Translations under genes and position numbers: made by a program
Shown: positions 28,001 through 39,459 of the stretch, piece by piece
Layout of the letters: the number at the start of each line of letters is the position of its first letter
How positions within the stretch are numbered: position 1 is the stretch's first letter
Notes under the pieces: generated by a model
What the model saw: the letters and a program-made list of their open reading frames with translations, nothing else
What the model was told of the DNA's origin: nothing
Database searches by the model: none
From: CAMCYM01 sp964405405
GTDB taxonomy: Bacteria; Bacteroidota; Bacteroidia; Flavobacteriales_D; Sanyastnellaceae
NCBI GenBank assembly: GCA_964405405.1
Contig: CAYONT010000007.1
Coordinates: 16,418 to 80,417, forward strand
Reading direction: 5' to 3'
Length of the DNA: 64,000 nucleotides

Positions 28001-31000
28001 AGCCGTTCACTGGCACGGATGGAATTTCGGCGGGTTTGGCCGCCGATGGTTCCCTGCTCGACCCAGCCTCTCGTTGGGCGGGCATCCAACGGGCCCTGAC
28101 AACCACTGACTTTGAGGCGGCGAACATCGAGTACCTGCAGTTCTGGCTCATGGATCCCTTCAACGAGGATTCCGAAAACCTGTCTGGGGGTGACTTGTAC
28201 TTCAATTTGGGGAATGTCTCGGAGGATGTGTTGAACGACAGTCAATTGGCCTACGAAAACGGCTTGCCATCTGACAACAACAGTTCGCTCCCCACGGACA
28301 CGTCCACCTGGGGCATCTTCCCCTCCCCGGAGACGTTCAATGTGGTGAATGCGTTTGACAATGCTTCCGGTGATTACGTCGCCCAAGACGTCGGATTGGA
28401 TGGTCTTCCGGACGCCGGGGAACAGGCTTTCTTCACGCCGTGGCTCAGTTCGCTGCAAGGATTGCTGGATGCCGACGCTTTCAACGCCGCGCAAGCGGAC
28501 CCTTCCGCGGACAATTTCCAATACTTCCGCAGCCCGCTGCTCCAGAGCGCTGGGGCTTCGATTCTCGACCGCTATGCCCGGTTCAATGGCTACGAGGGGA
28601 ACTCAGACACGCGCACCCCAGACGGATACCCGATTACTTCGACCACGATTCCCAACACGGAGGACATCAACCAGGACTTGACGCTTTCTACCATTGAAAG
28701 CTATTATCAGTACCGGGTGTCCATGCGGCCACAGGACTTGGGGGAGTTCAACATCGGTAAGAACTACATCACCGACTCATTTGAGCAGGTGGTGACCACA
28801 GCGAACGGAGAGCAGCGGACGGTCCGTTGGTATCAGTTCAAGATCCCGGTTCGGGAGTTTGAACAACGTGTCGGCGGCATTTCCGATTTCCGTTCCATTC
28901 GGTTCATCCGGATGTTCATGAAGGGGTGGAGTGAACCGGTGACGTTGCGTTTCGCCCGCCTGGAACTCATCCGGGGGGAGTGGCGCCGGTACCTGGACAA
29001 CTTGGCGGGTCCGCAGGAAGTGGAACCGGATGACCCGGCGACCACCACCTTCAATTTGTCGGCGGTAAACATTGAAGAGAACGGCAACCGGGAACCGGTA
29101 CCTTACGTCACCCCACCGGGTATTTTGCGGGAGATTGACGTCGGAACGGCGAACCAGCGCCGCTTGAATGAGCAGTCCCTGGAACTCGTGGTCTGTGGAT
29201 TGGAGGATGGCGATGCGCGCGGAGCTTACCGGAATATCAACTTCGACATGCGGATGTACAAGCGGTTGCGCATGTTCGTCCATGCTGAGGCGGGTCCGGA
29301 TGGGACCCCGCTCAATGATGGGGATTTGACCTGTTTTGTTCGGATCGGAAGCGACTTCGATGCGAACTATTATGAGTATGAGTTGCCCCTTTCGGTTACC
29401 CCTTGGTTCAACGGTGATCCGGATGCGATTTGGCCTGCGGCGAACAATGTGGACATCGAGTTCGTCAAGCTGCAGAACTTGAAAATCAAGCGCCCAGCAG
29501 GATTTCCCCTGTTCCAGGAATTCTGGGAGATGGACGGAAACGTGCGTTTGTCGGTGCGGGGCAATCCCAATCTGGCGAACGTGGTGATGGTCATGATCGG
29601 GGTGCGCAATACCGATAAGGATGCAAATCCATTCGGACCCGATGACGGAGCAGCCAAGTGCGCGGTGGTCTGGGCGAACGAGCTGCGGTTGACCGAGTTC
29701 AACGAGGATGGTGGCTGGGCGGCAGTGGCCCAGATGAATGCGACGTTGGCTGATCTGGGCAATGTAAGCTTGGCGGGGAACATCTCGACTCCGGGTTGGG
29801 GTGGATTGGAACAACGTGTCCAAGAGCGCCAGCGGGAAACCATCCGGGGCGTGGACGCCTCGGGGACGCTTCAGCTCGGCAAGTTGCTGCCCAAGAAGTT
29901 GGGCGTGACTTTGCCGATGTATGTTGGTTATAGTGAGCAAGTTTCTACCCCGCAGTTTGACCCACTCTCCCCGGACATTGAGTTGGCAGGCCAAGAAAAT
30001 CTCTCCCCGGAACGTCGTGCGGATGCTGAACAGGTTTACCGCCTCAAGTCGGTCAATTTCTCAAGCATCCGCATCAGCCCCCAGTTCGGCAGAGGCGGTG
30101 GTTCAGGTGGTGGTGGCGCAGGTGGTGGAGGGGGGCGCGATCGAAACCAAGCCACCGGAGCTTCGAACGCAGGAGCCGGCAAGGAACAGGTTGCCGGTTC
30201 GGAGCGCGGCGGTTCCTCGGGTAGTGCCCGCGGCGGTGGGAGCGGTGGTGGGGCCAGCGGCGGTGGCGGCGGACCCTTGTCCCTGTTGAAATTCATGAGC
30301 CCCGGAAACTTCACGGGGAACTACAGCTACAACGAGACCTACCGGCGCGACGTGAACACTGAGTTCCAGTTCAACCGGGAGCATCGGGGTGGTTTGACCT
30401 ACAACTTCACGAACAGCCCCAAGAATTTCAAGCCCTTTGGTTCCATCGGATTTTTGAAGGATTTGGCCTATTTCAAGTGGCTAACAGACTTCAACTTCTA
30501 TTTGGGAATCAAGCAATTTACAGCCCAAACCCAAATGCAACGTCGTTACGACACGCAGCGGGTTCGCAACAACACGGCTGCGCTGCTGGGGGTGGAGACG
30601 GGTTTGCTCATTCCCACACAGGTGGTAAAGACTTGGAACTGGACCCGGAACTACACCCTGAAATATGACCTCACGCAGAAGCTGAAGTTCGAGTACGTAG
30701 GGGACGCTCAGGCCTTGGTCGGGGAGCCTGCTGGGGTCATCGACCGGACCGACGTGGATGGGTTCGCGGCCTACCGGGATTCGGTGCTGCTGAACCTGCG
30801 CAATGCGGGAGAAGTGACGGCATACAACCACCGGGTCAGCGGGACGTACACGCTGCCTTTCGACAAGTTGCCCTTGCTGTCGTTCATTTCCAGCGACGTA
30901 CGCTATGAGGGCACTTACCGTTGGGACCGTGCGCCCTTCTCCCAAGATTCGTTGGGCCATGTGATTCAAAACGCGCGCAACCTCTCGTTGAACGCCCAAG

Positions 31001-32583
31001 CGAACTTCGCCGCGCTGTACGCCAAGGTTCCTGCACTTGATGCGGTCCTCAATCCGAAGCCCAAGCCCCGTAGCCAACGCCCAGTGAGCAATGAAGACCG
31101 GGATGGGTTCGGAAAGACCAACGAAAAAGAGCGGGTCAAATGGCAGGTTGATCCCAAGGAGGTGGTGCTGCGTTTGTTGATGACGCTTCAAAACGTCTCG
31201 GGAACTTACACCCGGAACGAAGGAATGTTGTTACCTGGCTACGCCCAGCGCGCTCGTTATGCTGGATTTGATGAGGCATTCGAAGCACCAGGTCTCCTGT
31301 TTTTGGTGGGACACCAAAACACCGACTGGACTGGCGCTCGCACGGGGAATTACGCCTTCGATGCGGCATCTCGGGGCTGGTTGGTCGAACAACCCAATCT
31401 CAACCGGCAGTACACCGAGACCTATTCGGAGGTCTTCAATGCCCGAGCGAATTTGGAGCCGCTCAGGTACTTCAAAATCGAACTCACCGCCACGCGAAAT
31501 TCGTCCAGGAATTACAACAGCTTCTTCCGGTACGATGCCTTGAGCGGGGATTTTGTAGACCAAAGCCCCAATGAAACAGGGCAGTTCTCCGCTTCCATCA
31601 TGACGTGGGGAACGGCCTTTGTCAAGGACGATGAACAGGATGAGTTCAACAGTGAGCTCTGGGACAACTTCTTGTTGGGTCGACTGGCCATCTCAGAGCG
31701 GTTGAATGCCCAGTCATACGCTTTGGATGAGCCTGAACCCAATGGCTATTTCCTCGGTTGGGGTCCCACTTCGCAAGATGTCACCATCCCGGCTTTCATG
31801 GCAGCTTACACGGGGCTGGATCCCAAGCGCATCCCGTTGGATGTCTTTCAAACCCCCGTTGCGCCCAACTGGCGGGTTACCTACGATGGTCTGACGAAGA
31901 ATCCGTTCTTCAAACAGTACTTCAAACGGTTCAACCTCAACCACAGCTATCGGTCCACGGTCACCACGAGCTATGTGACCAACTTGAACTACCGCGAGAA
32001 TCCGGCTACAGGTTTGCCGGAGGCTTATGACCAGAGCGAATTTGGCAACTTCATCAGCCAGCGTCAGTTTAACACGGTGAGCATCAGTGAACAGCTGGCC
32101 CCGCTGTTGGGGATGGACATCACGCTGAAGACAGACAATGGCAGCGAACCACAAATCAAGGTGGAACTGAAGCGCGACCGAAATGTGGTGTTTGGATTGA
32201 GCAATTTCCAAATCACGGAAACGAAGAGCAATGCTTTGGTCATTGGGTTTGGCTACACGTTTGCGGATGTGCCCAATCCATTCATCAGGACTTACGGCAA
32301 GTTGCCCATCCAGATGCTCAAGGAAACGGATTTCGTCGTCCGTTGTGATGTCAACATCCGGGACAACAGCACCATCATCCGCAAGATGATGGAACGTCAG
32401 AACCAGGTGACGGCGGGTCAGCAGCTCGTTTCCATCAAATTGTCTGGGGATTTGGAGATTTCCAGCAAGCTCACTTTGCGGGTCTTCTATGATCACCAGA
32501 TCACCCGGCCCAAGATTTCGGCTTCCTTCGACACGTCGAACATCAACTCTGGGGTCTCGCTTCGCTTCAATTTGACCCAGTAA
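25081..32583 (+). CDS. sprA: T9SS outer-membrane translocon SprA (Sov)
   Basis: 2500 residues from ATG 25081. SprA is the giant 36-strand barrel through which T9SS cargo crosses the outer membrane. After an N-terminal hydrophobic signal (about 10-30) comes the conserved SprA start with EYLNYNIEGNLTEYWNE, then ITIKPQGSAELSFGV and GDKINIGTQYNTEALFDFENRMNI, and long beta-rich tracts to a C-terminal RFNLTQ. The length is usual for the family. An unusual Gly/Ser-rich segment of about 65 residues (about 1669-1733, nt 30085-30280) is inserted in the barrel region. The gene starts 2 bp after ruvA, so it is probably transcribed with maeB and ruvA, and it is followed by gcvH, which has its own box. Confidence 0.97.
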   Translation: MRWMSPLGGLQAWVLLGMLGTASLAMWPGWTNNTPVRGRVAQPSTAAVDTGGVPLPFPFGGEDPFNPVREPAGFDFHWPDNIRYQVVYDEVTGQYIIQQTIGDTLPYRPTTYLSLEEYLNYNIEGNLTEYWNELQQEEDEAERAFAPKLTVNNALFESIFGSNEITIKPQGSAELSFGVNISNTENPRIPERQRRITTFDFDQRIQLSIGGSIGDKINIGTQYNTEALFDFENRMNIGFQGEEDDILKNIEAGHISMPLPGTLITGSQSLFGVKLETQWGRLYNTTVVSQQKGERREIEVQGGAQTQTFDIRADDYEANRHYFLSQYFLDQYDVAMKSLPVPSSGVNITRIEVWVVNTQANTQDVRNVLAFTDLGEHSDYISTDLPVPLLVDGPDVVPTEARNPTNVNNELYGSLVNNPEVMGYSGANAAIGALGFGLDQGIHYERVGNARKLAPSEYTYNARLGFISLRQSLNNAEVLGVAYEYTLNGQTYQVGTLAQDGFAAPSALVLKMLKASITQVLLTNGDPAPLWKTMMKNVYSMQAFGVSPENFRLDIWYNDPATGVDLNYIPREPLDGTMLLQLLGMDRLDINGMARQDGVFDFVDNAGTQGGTIHSQNGRIYFPSAEPFGSNLRQEIVNRVPDENLRNSLIQTVVFQALYDSTKTAAQQIPSLNRFRIKGQYQSQTSSEISLNALNVPEGSVTVTAGGVRLVENQDYTVDYNLGRVRIINDGLMESGQNIKVSLESNSLFNIQTKTMLGTRFDYVFSDRFTMGATFLNMRERPLTQKVNIGNEPVNNTILGMDLAWQRDSQFLTDLLDRLPFYETTAKSSLDFSAEGAYLIPGHSRAIGREGNAYVDDFEGSQSAIDIRAVSRWFLASTPKLQNGLFPEGGLEDSLIYNYNRAGLSWYTIDPQFFRGSGLEDGQVTADQKSDHRTREVLEGEVFPNRELPTGTPPNIPTLDLTFRPTERGPYNYEPFTGTDGISAGLAADGSLLDPASRWAGIQRALTTTDFEAANIEYLQFWLMDPFNEDSENLSGGDLYFNLGNVSEDVLNDSQLAYENGLPSDNNSSLPTDTSTWGIFPSPETFNVVNAFDNASGDYVAQDVGLDGLPDAGEQAFFTPWLSSLQGLLDADAFNAAQADPSADNFQYFRSPLLQSAGASILDRYARFNGYEGNSDTRTPDGYPITSTTIPNTEDINQDLTLSTIESYYQYRVSMRPQDLGEFNIGKNYITDSFEQVVTTANGEQRTVRWYQFKIPVREFEQRVGGISDFRSIRFIRMFMKGWSEPVTLRFARLELIRGEWRRYLDNLAGPQEVEPDDPATTTFNLSAVNIEENGNREPVPYVTPPGILREIDVGTANQRRLNEQSLELVVCGLEDGDARGAYRNINFDMRMYKRLRMFVHAEAGPDGTPLNDGDLTCFVRIGSDFDANYYEYELPLSVTPWFNGDPDAIWPAANNVDIEFVKLQNLKIKRPAGFPLFQEFWEMDGNVRLSVRGNPNLANVVMVMIGVRNTDKDANPFGPDDGAAKCAVVWANELRLTEFNEDGGWAAVAQMNATLADLGNVSLAGNISTPGWGGLEQRVQERQRETIRGVDASGTLQLGKLLPKKLGVTLPMYVGYSEQVSTPQFDPLSPDIELAGQENLSPERRADAEQVYRLKSVNFSSIRISPQFGRGGGSGGGGAGGGGGRDRNQATGASNAGAGKEQVAGSERGGSSGSARGGGSGGGASGGGGGPLSLLKFMSPGNFTGNYSYNETYRRDVNTEFQFNREHRGGLTYNFTNSPKNFKPFGSIGFLKDLAYFKWLTDFNFYLGIKQFTAQTQMQRRYDTQRVRNNTAALLGVETGLLIPTQVVKTWNWTRNYTLKYDLTQKLKFEYVGDAQALVGEPAGVIDRTDVDGFAAYRDSVLLNLRNAGEVTAYNHRVSGTYTLPFDKLPLLSFISSDVRYEGTYRWDRAPFSQDSLGHVIQNARNLSLNAQANFAALYAKVPALDAVLNPKPKPRSQRPVSNEDRDGFGKTNEKERVKWQVDPKEVVLRLLMTLQNVSGTYTRNEGMLLPGYAQRARYAGFDEAFEAPGLLFLVGHQNTDWTGARTGNYAFDAASRGWLVEQPNLNRQYTETYSEVFNARANLEPLRYFKIELTATRNSSRNYNSFFRYDALSGDFVDQSPNETGQFSASIMTWGTAFVKDDEQDEFNSELWDNFLLGRLAISERLNAQSYALDEPEPNGYFLGWGPTSQDVTIPAFMAAYTGLDPKRIPLDVFQTPVAPNWRVTYDGLTKNPFFKQYFKRFNLNHSYRSTVTTSYVTNLNYRENPATGLPEAYDQSEFGNFISQRQFNTVSISEQLAPLLGMDITLKTDNGSEPQIKVELKRDRNVVFGLSNFQITETKSNALVIGFGYTFADVPNPFIRTYGKLPIQMLKETDFVVRCDVNIRDNSTIIRKMMERQNQVTAGQQLVSIKLSGDLEISSKLTLRVFYDHQITRPKISASFDTSNINSGVSLRFNLTQ
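30085..30280 (+). repeat. Gly/Ser-rich low-complexity tract inside sprA
   Basis: About 65 codons dominated by Gly and Ser (runs such as GRGGGSGGGGAGGGGG and GGGSGGGASGGGGG) with a more mixed centre. The DNA is rich in GGTGG/GGCGG runs and so is prone to slippage. It stays in frame. Confidence 0.85.
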
Positions 32584-32606
32584 TGCCAATCTGCGGCGGT
32601 CATTGG

Positions 32607-32614
32607 TAAATTCG
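32607..32614 (+). promoter_or_regulatory. -7-like box TAAATTCG before gcvH
   Basis: TAAATTCG ends 4 nt before ATG 32619, one mismatch from TAnnTTTG. It would give gcvH its own nearly leaderless transcript in the 35-bp gap after sprA. Confidence 0.4.
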
Positions 32615-32618
32615 CGGC

Positions 32619-32996
32619 ATGAAGACACCTGCAGACTTGCGTTACACGAAGGAGCACGAATGGGTGCGCCTGGAGGGAGATGTGGCCACCATCGGCATTA
32701 CCGACTTCGCCCAAGGAGAATTGGGGGACATCGTATTCGTGGAGGTAGATACCGTCGGGGAGACGCTGGCAGGTCACGCCGTTTTCGGGACGGTGGAGGC
32801 AGTCAAGACCGTGAGTGACTTGTTCATGCCCTGCAGCGGAGAGGTGCTGGAGTTCAACGATGCCATTGAGGACAACCCTGCACTGGTCAACGAGGATCCC
32901 TACGGTGCTGGCTGGATCATTCGGGTTCGGGTAGATTCCGCATCGGAAATCGAAGGGTTGTTGAGCGCAGCGGACTACGCTGCCCACATCGGATAA
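32619..32996 (+). CDS. gcvH: Glycine cleavage system H protein
   Basis: 125 residues. The lipoyl carrier of the glycine cleavage complex; it shuttles the aminomethyl group between P, T and L proteins. The lipoylation site is Lys63 in [10 protein letters not shown]; the opening [23 protein letters not shown] and the tail YGAGWIIRV are typical. Normal length. The other glycine cleavage genes are not in this window. It lies 35 bp after sprA. Confidence 0.97.
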   Translation: MKTPADLRYTKEHEWVRLEGDVATIGITDFAQGELGDIVFVEVDTVGETLAGHAVFGTVEAVKTVSDLFMPCSGEVLEFNDAIEDNPALVNEDPYGAGWIIRVRVDSASEIEGLLSAADYAAHIG

Positions 32997-33006
32997 GGTT
33001 CTTTCT

Positions 33007-33444
33007 GTGCTGCATCGGGAGCGCAATCCAGGGTCGGCCCTCAAGCCGCGTTCACGCCATGCCATCCCCCCTGTGGCCATTGCGTTCCTGATGGCTGCGT
33101 TGCATTTTGCGCCTGGTGGGAGTATGGACTTAAATCCACGTTGGATGGGTTTGGGGGCCGACAAGTGGACCCATGGTGTGATGTTTTGTGTGCTGGCCCT
33201 GGCTGTATTGGTGGCGGTGGGCAAAGCGGGAGGGCTCCGACGTTGGTGGTGGTTGGTTTTGTTGGGCACGACGGCCTACGGTTGTTTCTTAGAAGGAATT
33301 CAGACCCTCCTGCCCACCGGCAGGGCAGGGGATTGGCAGGATTGCGTCGCCGACGGTGTGGGTGCATTGGCGGCTGGGCCCGTCTTTCGTTGGGTTTATG
33401 GGTTTTGGCCTGGGAGCCGACGTAGATTTTTCATGGAGGGATGA
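33007..33444 (+). CDS. VanZ-like family membrane protein
   Basis: 145 residues if GTG 33007 is the start (10 bp after gcvH); the start is uncertain because no ATG lies near the beginning. Four hydrophobic segments are visible (about 19-33, 58-76, 83-98 and 115-130). The VanZ-like pattern is DKWTHGVMFCVLAL, then the FLEGIQTLLPTGRAGDWQD loop. VanZ-like proteins are small membrane proteins with no established enzymatic function in Bacteroidota. A gcvH-vanZ pair after sprA is frequent in Flavobacteriales as far as I recall. Confidence 0.8.
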   Translation: MLHRERNPGSALKPRSRHAIPPVAIAFLMAALHFAPGGSMDLNPRWMGLGADKWTHGVMFCVLALAVLVAVGKAGGLRRWWWLVLLGTTAYGCFLEGIQTLLPTGRAGDWQDCVADGVGALAAGPVFRWVYGFWPGSRRRFFMEG

Positions 33445-33482
33445 GTTTGGCATTGCTTTTGTTTTCCGAAGTGTGGATTGCT

Positions 33483-33490
33483 TAATTTCG
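33483..33490 (+). promoter_or_regulatory. -7-like box TAATTTCG before tonB
   Basis: TAATTTCG (one mismatch from TAnnTTTG) lies 23 nt before ATG 33514 in the 69-bp gap after the vanZ-like gene. A TTTTG about 21 nt upstream could be a -33 element. Confidence 0.35.
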
Positions 33491-33513
33491 AAACCTCCTA
33501 ACGCCCAAGCAAA

Positions 33514-34221
33514 ATGATCAGCCGGAAAACCCCTGAAGCGAATCTGGAAAACAAGCGTGGCACTTGGCGCGCTTTGGGATTTGTGGCAGCCTTGTCGCTG
33601 TTGCTTTCTTCATTTGCCTGGACATCCTATGACATCAGGGTACGCCAGAAATTGGTGGCTGCCCAGGAAATCATGGAGGATGAGATCATTCCGGTGAACG
33701 CCATCACGCCTCCTCCGCCTCCTCCTCCCCCCCAACAGACCACGATGATCGAAATCGTGGACGATGATGTGGAAATCGAGGAGGAGTTGGTCATTGCAGA
33801 CATCGAGCTGAATGAGGAGACTGAGATTGAAATCATCGAGGAGGAAGAGGAGGAAGAAGTGGAGGAGGATGTTCCATTCATGGTGGTTGAAAACATGCCC
33901 GCTTTGGAGGCATGCAAGGAGCTCCGGGACGAGGAGCGCAACCAATGCACGCAGCTGGAAATCATCCGCTACGTATCAGAGAACACCGAGTATCCAGCCA
34001 TCGCAAAGGATGCGGGAATCCAAGGTACTGTTTATGTGTTCTTTGTGGTGGGCAAGGATGGCAAGGTGAAAGATGCCAAGGTGTTGCGTGAGGTGGATCC
34101 GCGGCTAGACAAGGAAGCGTTGCGGGTGGTGAAGAGCCTTCCCACCTTTGAACCTGGACAACAGCGTGGAAAGCCGGTCAGTGTTCAGTACACCATTCCG
34201 GTTCGATTCACCATCCGGTAA
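33514..34221 (+). CDS. Energy transducer TonB
   Basis: 235 residues. N-terminal membrane anchor (about 22-39, LGFVAALSLLLSSFAWTSY), a proline block of eight Pro at about 67-74, a strongly acidic spacer (about 83-128, mostly Glu/Asp/Ile/Val), and the TonB C-terminal domain from about 145 (YPAIAKDAGIQGTVYVFFVV to the final IPVRFTIR). It couples the proton-motive force to outer-membrane transporters. The acidic spacer replaces the usual Lys-Pro repeats; EEEEEEEVEED is an extreme run. The 3' end overlaps the convergent kinase gene by 14 bp. Confidence 0.92.
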   Translation: MISRKTPEANLENKRGTWRALGFVAALSLLLSSFAWTSYDIRVRQKLVAAQEIMEDEIIPVNAITPPPPPPPPQQTTMIEIVDDDVEIEEELVIADIELNEETEIEIIEEEEEEEVEEDVPFMVVENMPALEACKELRDEERNQCTQLEIIRYVSENTEYPAIAKDAGIQGTVYVFFVVGKDGKVKDAKVLREVDPRLDKEALRVVKSLPTFEPGQQRGKPVSVQYTIPVRFTIR

Positions 34222-34765
34222 GGGAACGCAGCCAGTCTGAACTGGCTTCAACCCGTTGCGTGAGCAAGGTCTCCGAGAGGATGTAAGTCGGCACGTTCAA
34301 TGAACGAACCGATTGAAGGTAGTGGGTGTGCAGTGACCACCGGTCCGCAGGATGGGGAAGGGTGCGCAGGGGATCGGGCTCCCAAGGCAACACGGGTGCG
34401 CACACCAAGCAACCCAGCAAGCCTGGCGGGTGCAGGGGCGTGGGCCAGAGGCATGCGCTGAATGCATGCTCTGCCCACAGGGCCAAGGTTTCTACACCCG
34501 TATCGACCCAACAAAATCGGGCATTCAGTTGCCGCGCGTGTTGCTGCGCCACTTGGATGGCTTGGTTTTGGAGGGAGACCAGTTCGTGTAAGGTTTCCAG
34601 TTGGACCCGTTGGGCCATTACGTCAGGATGGAAGCGAGCCGCCTCTCGTACCCAAGGCACTTGCCACCGCGTCGCAAGGGCCTCGACCAAGGTGGATTTC
34701 CCAGCCGACTCAACGCCTGTGCAGAGCACGTAAGGGACAGGGGATTCAGAGGGTGTAGAAGTCAT
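34208..34765 (-). CDS. NadR-like ATPase/nicotinamide riboside kinase
   Basis: 185 residues from ATG 34765, which overlaps the pnuC stop (ATGA). It resembles the C-terminal ribosylnicotinamide kinase domain of NadR: P-loop GVESAGKST near the start, WVREAARFHPDV, an acidic WVDTGVETL and the PWEPDPLR lid segment. There is no NMN adenylyltransferase or HTH domain, so it is a kinase-only form. With PnuC directly upstream it would trap imported nicotinamide riboside as NMN. It overlaps tonB by 14 bp at the 3' end. Confidence 0.85.
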   Translation of the reverse strand: MTSTPSESPVPYVLCTGVESAGKSTLVEALATRWQVPWVREAARFHPDVMAQRVQLETLHELVSLQNQAIQVAQQHARQLNARFCWVDTGVETLALWAEHAFSACLWPTPLHPPGLLGCLVCAPVLPWEPDPLRTLPHPADRWSLHTHYLQSVRSLNVPTYILSETLLTQRVEASSDWLRSLTGW

Positions 34766-35317
34766 AGAATGGACAGAACCCCCTGAATGGACAGAAGGAG
34801 ATACAAGAAGTACATGCCGGCGCCGGCCCAGAGCCGACTTCGCAGGTACAGCGCAACACCTGCTCCGTTCACAGCCAACCAATAGTACCAGTGTTCGGGA
34901 ATCCACAGAACCATCAATACGGTGGCGGGAATGCTAAAAACAGTCGTGAAGGCATCGAGACCGGGCAGTCGCGCTGGGGTGTTTCGTCTGAGGTAAGCGG
35001 TGAAAGCCCACCAAACCGCAGTCCCCAGGAGGAGGATGCAAAGGTGCCCTGCTGGGCCCCATCCCTCAGGCAATGCGGGAGGGGTGCCCCACCCCTGGGC
35101 CCACCAACGCAGGCCACCCCAAGTGGCCATACCTACATAAAAAACCCACAAAAGCGTTTCTGCTATCAGCTGCCGGGTCCAACAAATACGGGCGTAGATA
35201 GCAGAACCTACGAATGCTGCAAGAAACCCAGTAGGTTCACCTTGCAGGTAGAGCACAGTGTACAGGACATTGAGCCCCGCAGCCAGTCCCTCCCATCCCC
35301 GTTGGAGCCATCGGGAA

Positions 35318-38543
<3,226 letters not shown>

Positions 38544-38544
<1 letters not shown>

Positions 38545-38804
38545 TGGCCACGTCCACCAAGCAGTCCACCATGCAGGTTGAAATCCTGACACCGGATGCG
38601 ACCCTGTTTCAAGGGGAGGCTCAGTTTGTCGGATTGCCAGGTGCCGATGGGAGTTTGGGCATCCTCTCCCACCACGCACCACTGATCACCACCCTGCAAG
38701 CGGGGGAGGTGGTGGTGCGCACCGCACAGGGGGAGGAGCGTTTTGCGGTCCGGGGTGGCACCGTGGAGGTGCTGCACAATCGGGTGACGGTCCTGGCAAG
38801 TTAA
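38544..38804 (+). CDS. atpC: F1 ATP synthase subunit epsilon (short form)
   Basis: 86 residues; a start at ATG 38571 would give 77. Only the N-terminal beta-sandwich is present (VEILTPDATLFQGEAQFV, then LGILSHHAPLITTLQAGEV and VRGGTVEVLHNRVTVL). The C-terminal helical hairpin used for inhibition in other bacteria is absent, which is the normal Bacteroidota form. It joins the gamma subunit to the c-ring. It shares one base with the atpD stop. Confidence 0.95.
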
Positions 38805-38865
38805 CCCAGCGCCCCCAGCTACCCAGCCCTTCCAGCGTCCCGTCCACTGCCCCGCGCTTGGCTCC

Positions 38866-38934
38866 GGCCTGCTTGAGGCCTAGCTGAGGCCTGCCTAAGG
38901 CCTGCTTCTGGCCTGATCCCGGCCTGCTTTAGGC
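38866..38934. repeat. Six-copy 11-bp tandem repeat (GGCCT...) between atpC and rlmH
   Basis: Units start exactly every 11 bp: 38866 GGCCTGCTTGA, 38877 GGCCTAGCTGA, 38888 GGCCTGCCTAA, 38899 GGCCTGCTTCT, 38910 GGCCTGATCCC, 38921 GGCCTGCTTTA, then GGC. GGCCT is invariant and positions 6-11 vary. Because several units are preceded by A, AGGCCT palindromes arise and short hairpins can form between units. The array lies between two convergent genes and includes the rlmH stop codon (38929-38931). Confidence 0.9.
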
Positions 38935-39405
38935 GTGGTGATAGGGCTCGCCTTTGAGCAAGGTATGGGCCCGGTAGAGTTGCTCTGCGGCAAAAACCCG
39001 AATCATTTGGTGGGAGAAGGTCAAGGGCCCTAGGCTCCAGGTCCCTTGCGCACGAGATTGTATGCGTGCATCGAATCCATAGGGGCCGCCGATGACGAAG
39101 GCGAGGTGCCGAAGACCCCTGTTTTGCAGCTGGGCAATGTGTTTTGAAAACTGGACGGAATCGTAAGAAGTGCCGCGCTCGTCAAGGAGGATGAGGTAGT
39201 CAACCGCGGAGAGATGCTTCTCTAGGGCGAGTGCTTCATCCAGCTTGACCCGGGCGGGGTCAGGTTTGCCCGGGCGGGGCTTGACGTCGGGAACTTCGAC
39301 CCACTGATACCGTGTGTAATGCTTGAGCCGTTCGTTGTAGAGCGACAGGCCGTCGCGGATCCAGGGTTCGGTGGTTTTGCCTACAGCGATCAAACTCGTT
39401 TGCAT
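38929..39405 (-). CDS. rlmH: 23S rRNA pseudouridine-1915 N3-methyltransferase RlmH
   Basis: 158 residues from ATG 39405; the long upstream extension is antisense to nadC. RlmH methylates pseudouridine 1915 of 23S rRNA using S-adenosylmethionine. Its SPOUT features are YLILLDERGTSYDS, FVIGGPYGFD (the knot glycines) and the conserved end LLKGEPYHH. Complete. The stop codon lies inside the last copy of the 11-bp tandem repeat. It is divergent from nadC with 54 bp between the start codons. Confidence 0.96.
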   Translation of the reverse strand: MQTSLIAVGKTTEPWIRDGLSLYNERLKHYTRYQWVEVPDVKPRPGKPDPARVKLDEALALEKHLSAVDYLILLDERGTSYDSVQFSKHIAQLQNRGLRHLAFVIGGPYGFDARIQSRAQGTWSLGPLTFSHQMIRVFAAEQLYRAHTLLKGEPYHHA

Positions 39406-39408
39406 GGT

Positions 39409-39416
39409 GCAATGTA
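39409..39416 (-). promoter_or_regulatory. -7-like box TACATTGC for rlmH
   Basis: On the minus strand TACATTGC lies 3 nt before ATG 39405; a variant of the TAAATTGC boxes at 12309 and 58229. Confidence 0.3.
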
Positions 39417-39447
39417 CGGGGGAAGAATGCGTTGAATGGGGGCATTG

Positions 39448-39455
39448 TATCTTTG
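39448..39455 (+). promoter_or_regulatory. -7-like box TATCTTTG for nadC
   Basis: TATCTTTG is an exact TAnnTTTG match ending 4 nt before ATG 39460. It is one of the clearest leaderless-type arrangements in the window. Confidence 0.5.
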
Positions 39456-39459
39456 AAGC

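Noticed and set aside
38866..38934. CRISPR array
   Set aside because: 11-bp units without constant spacers, no cas genes and no 25-37 bp repeats.
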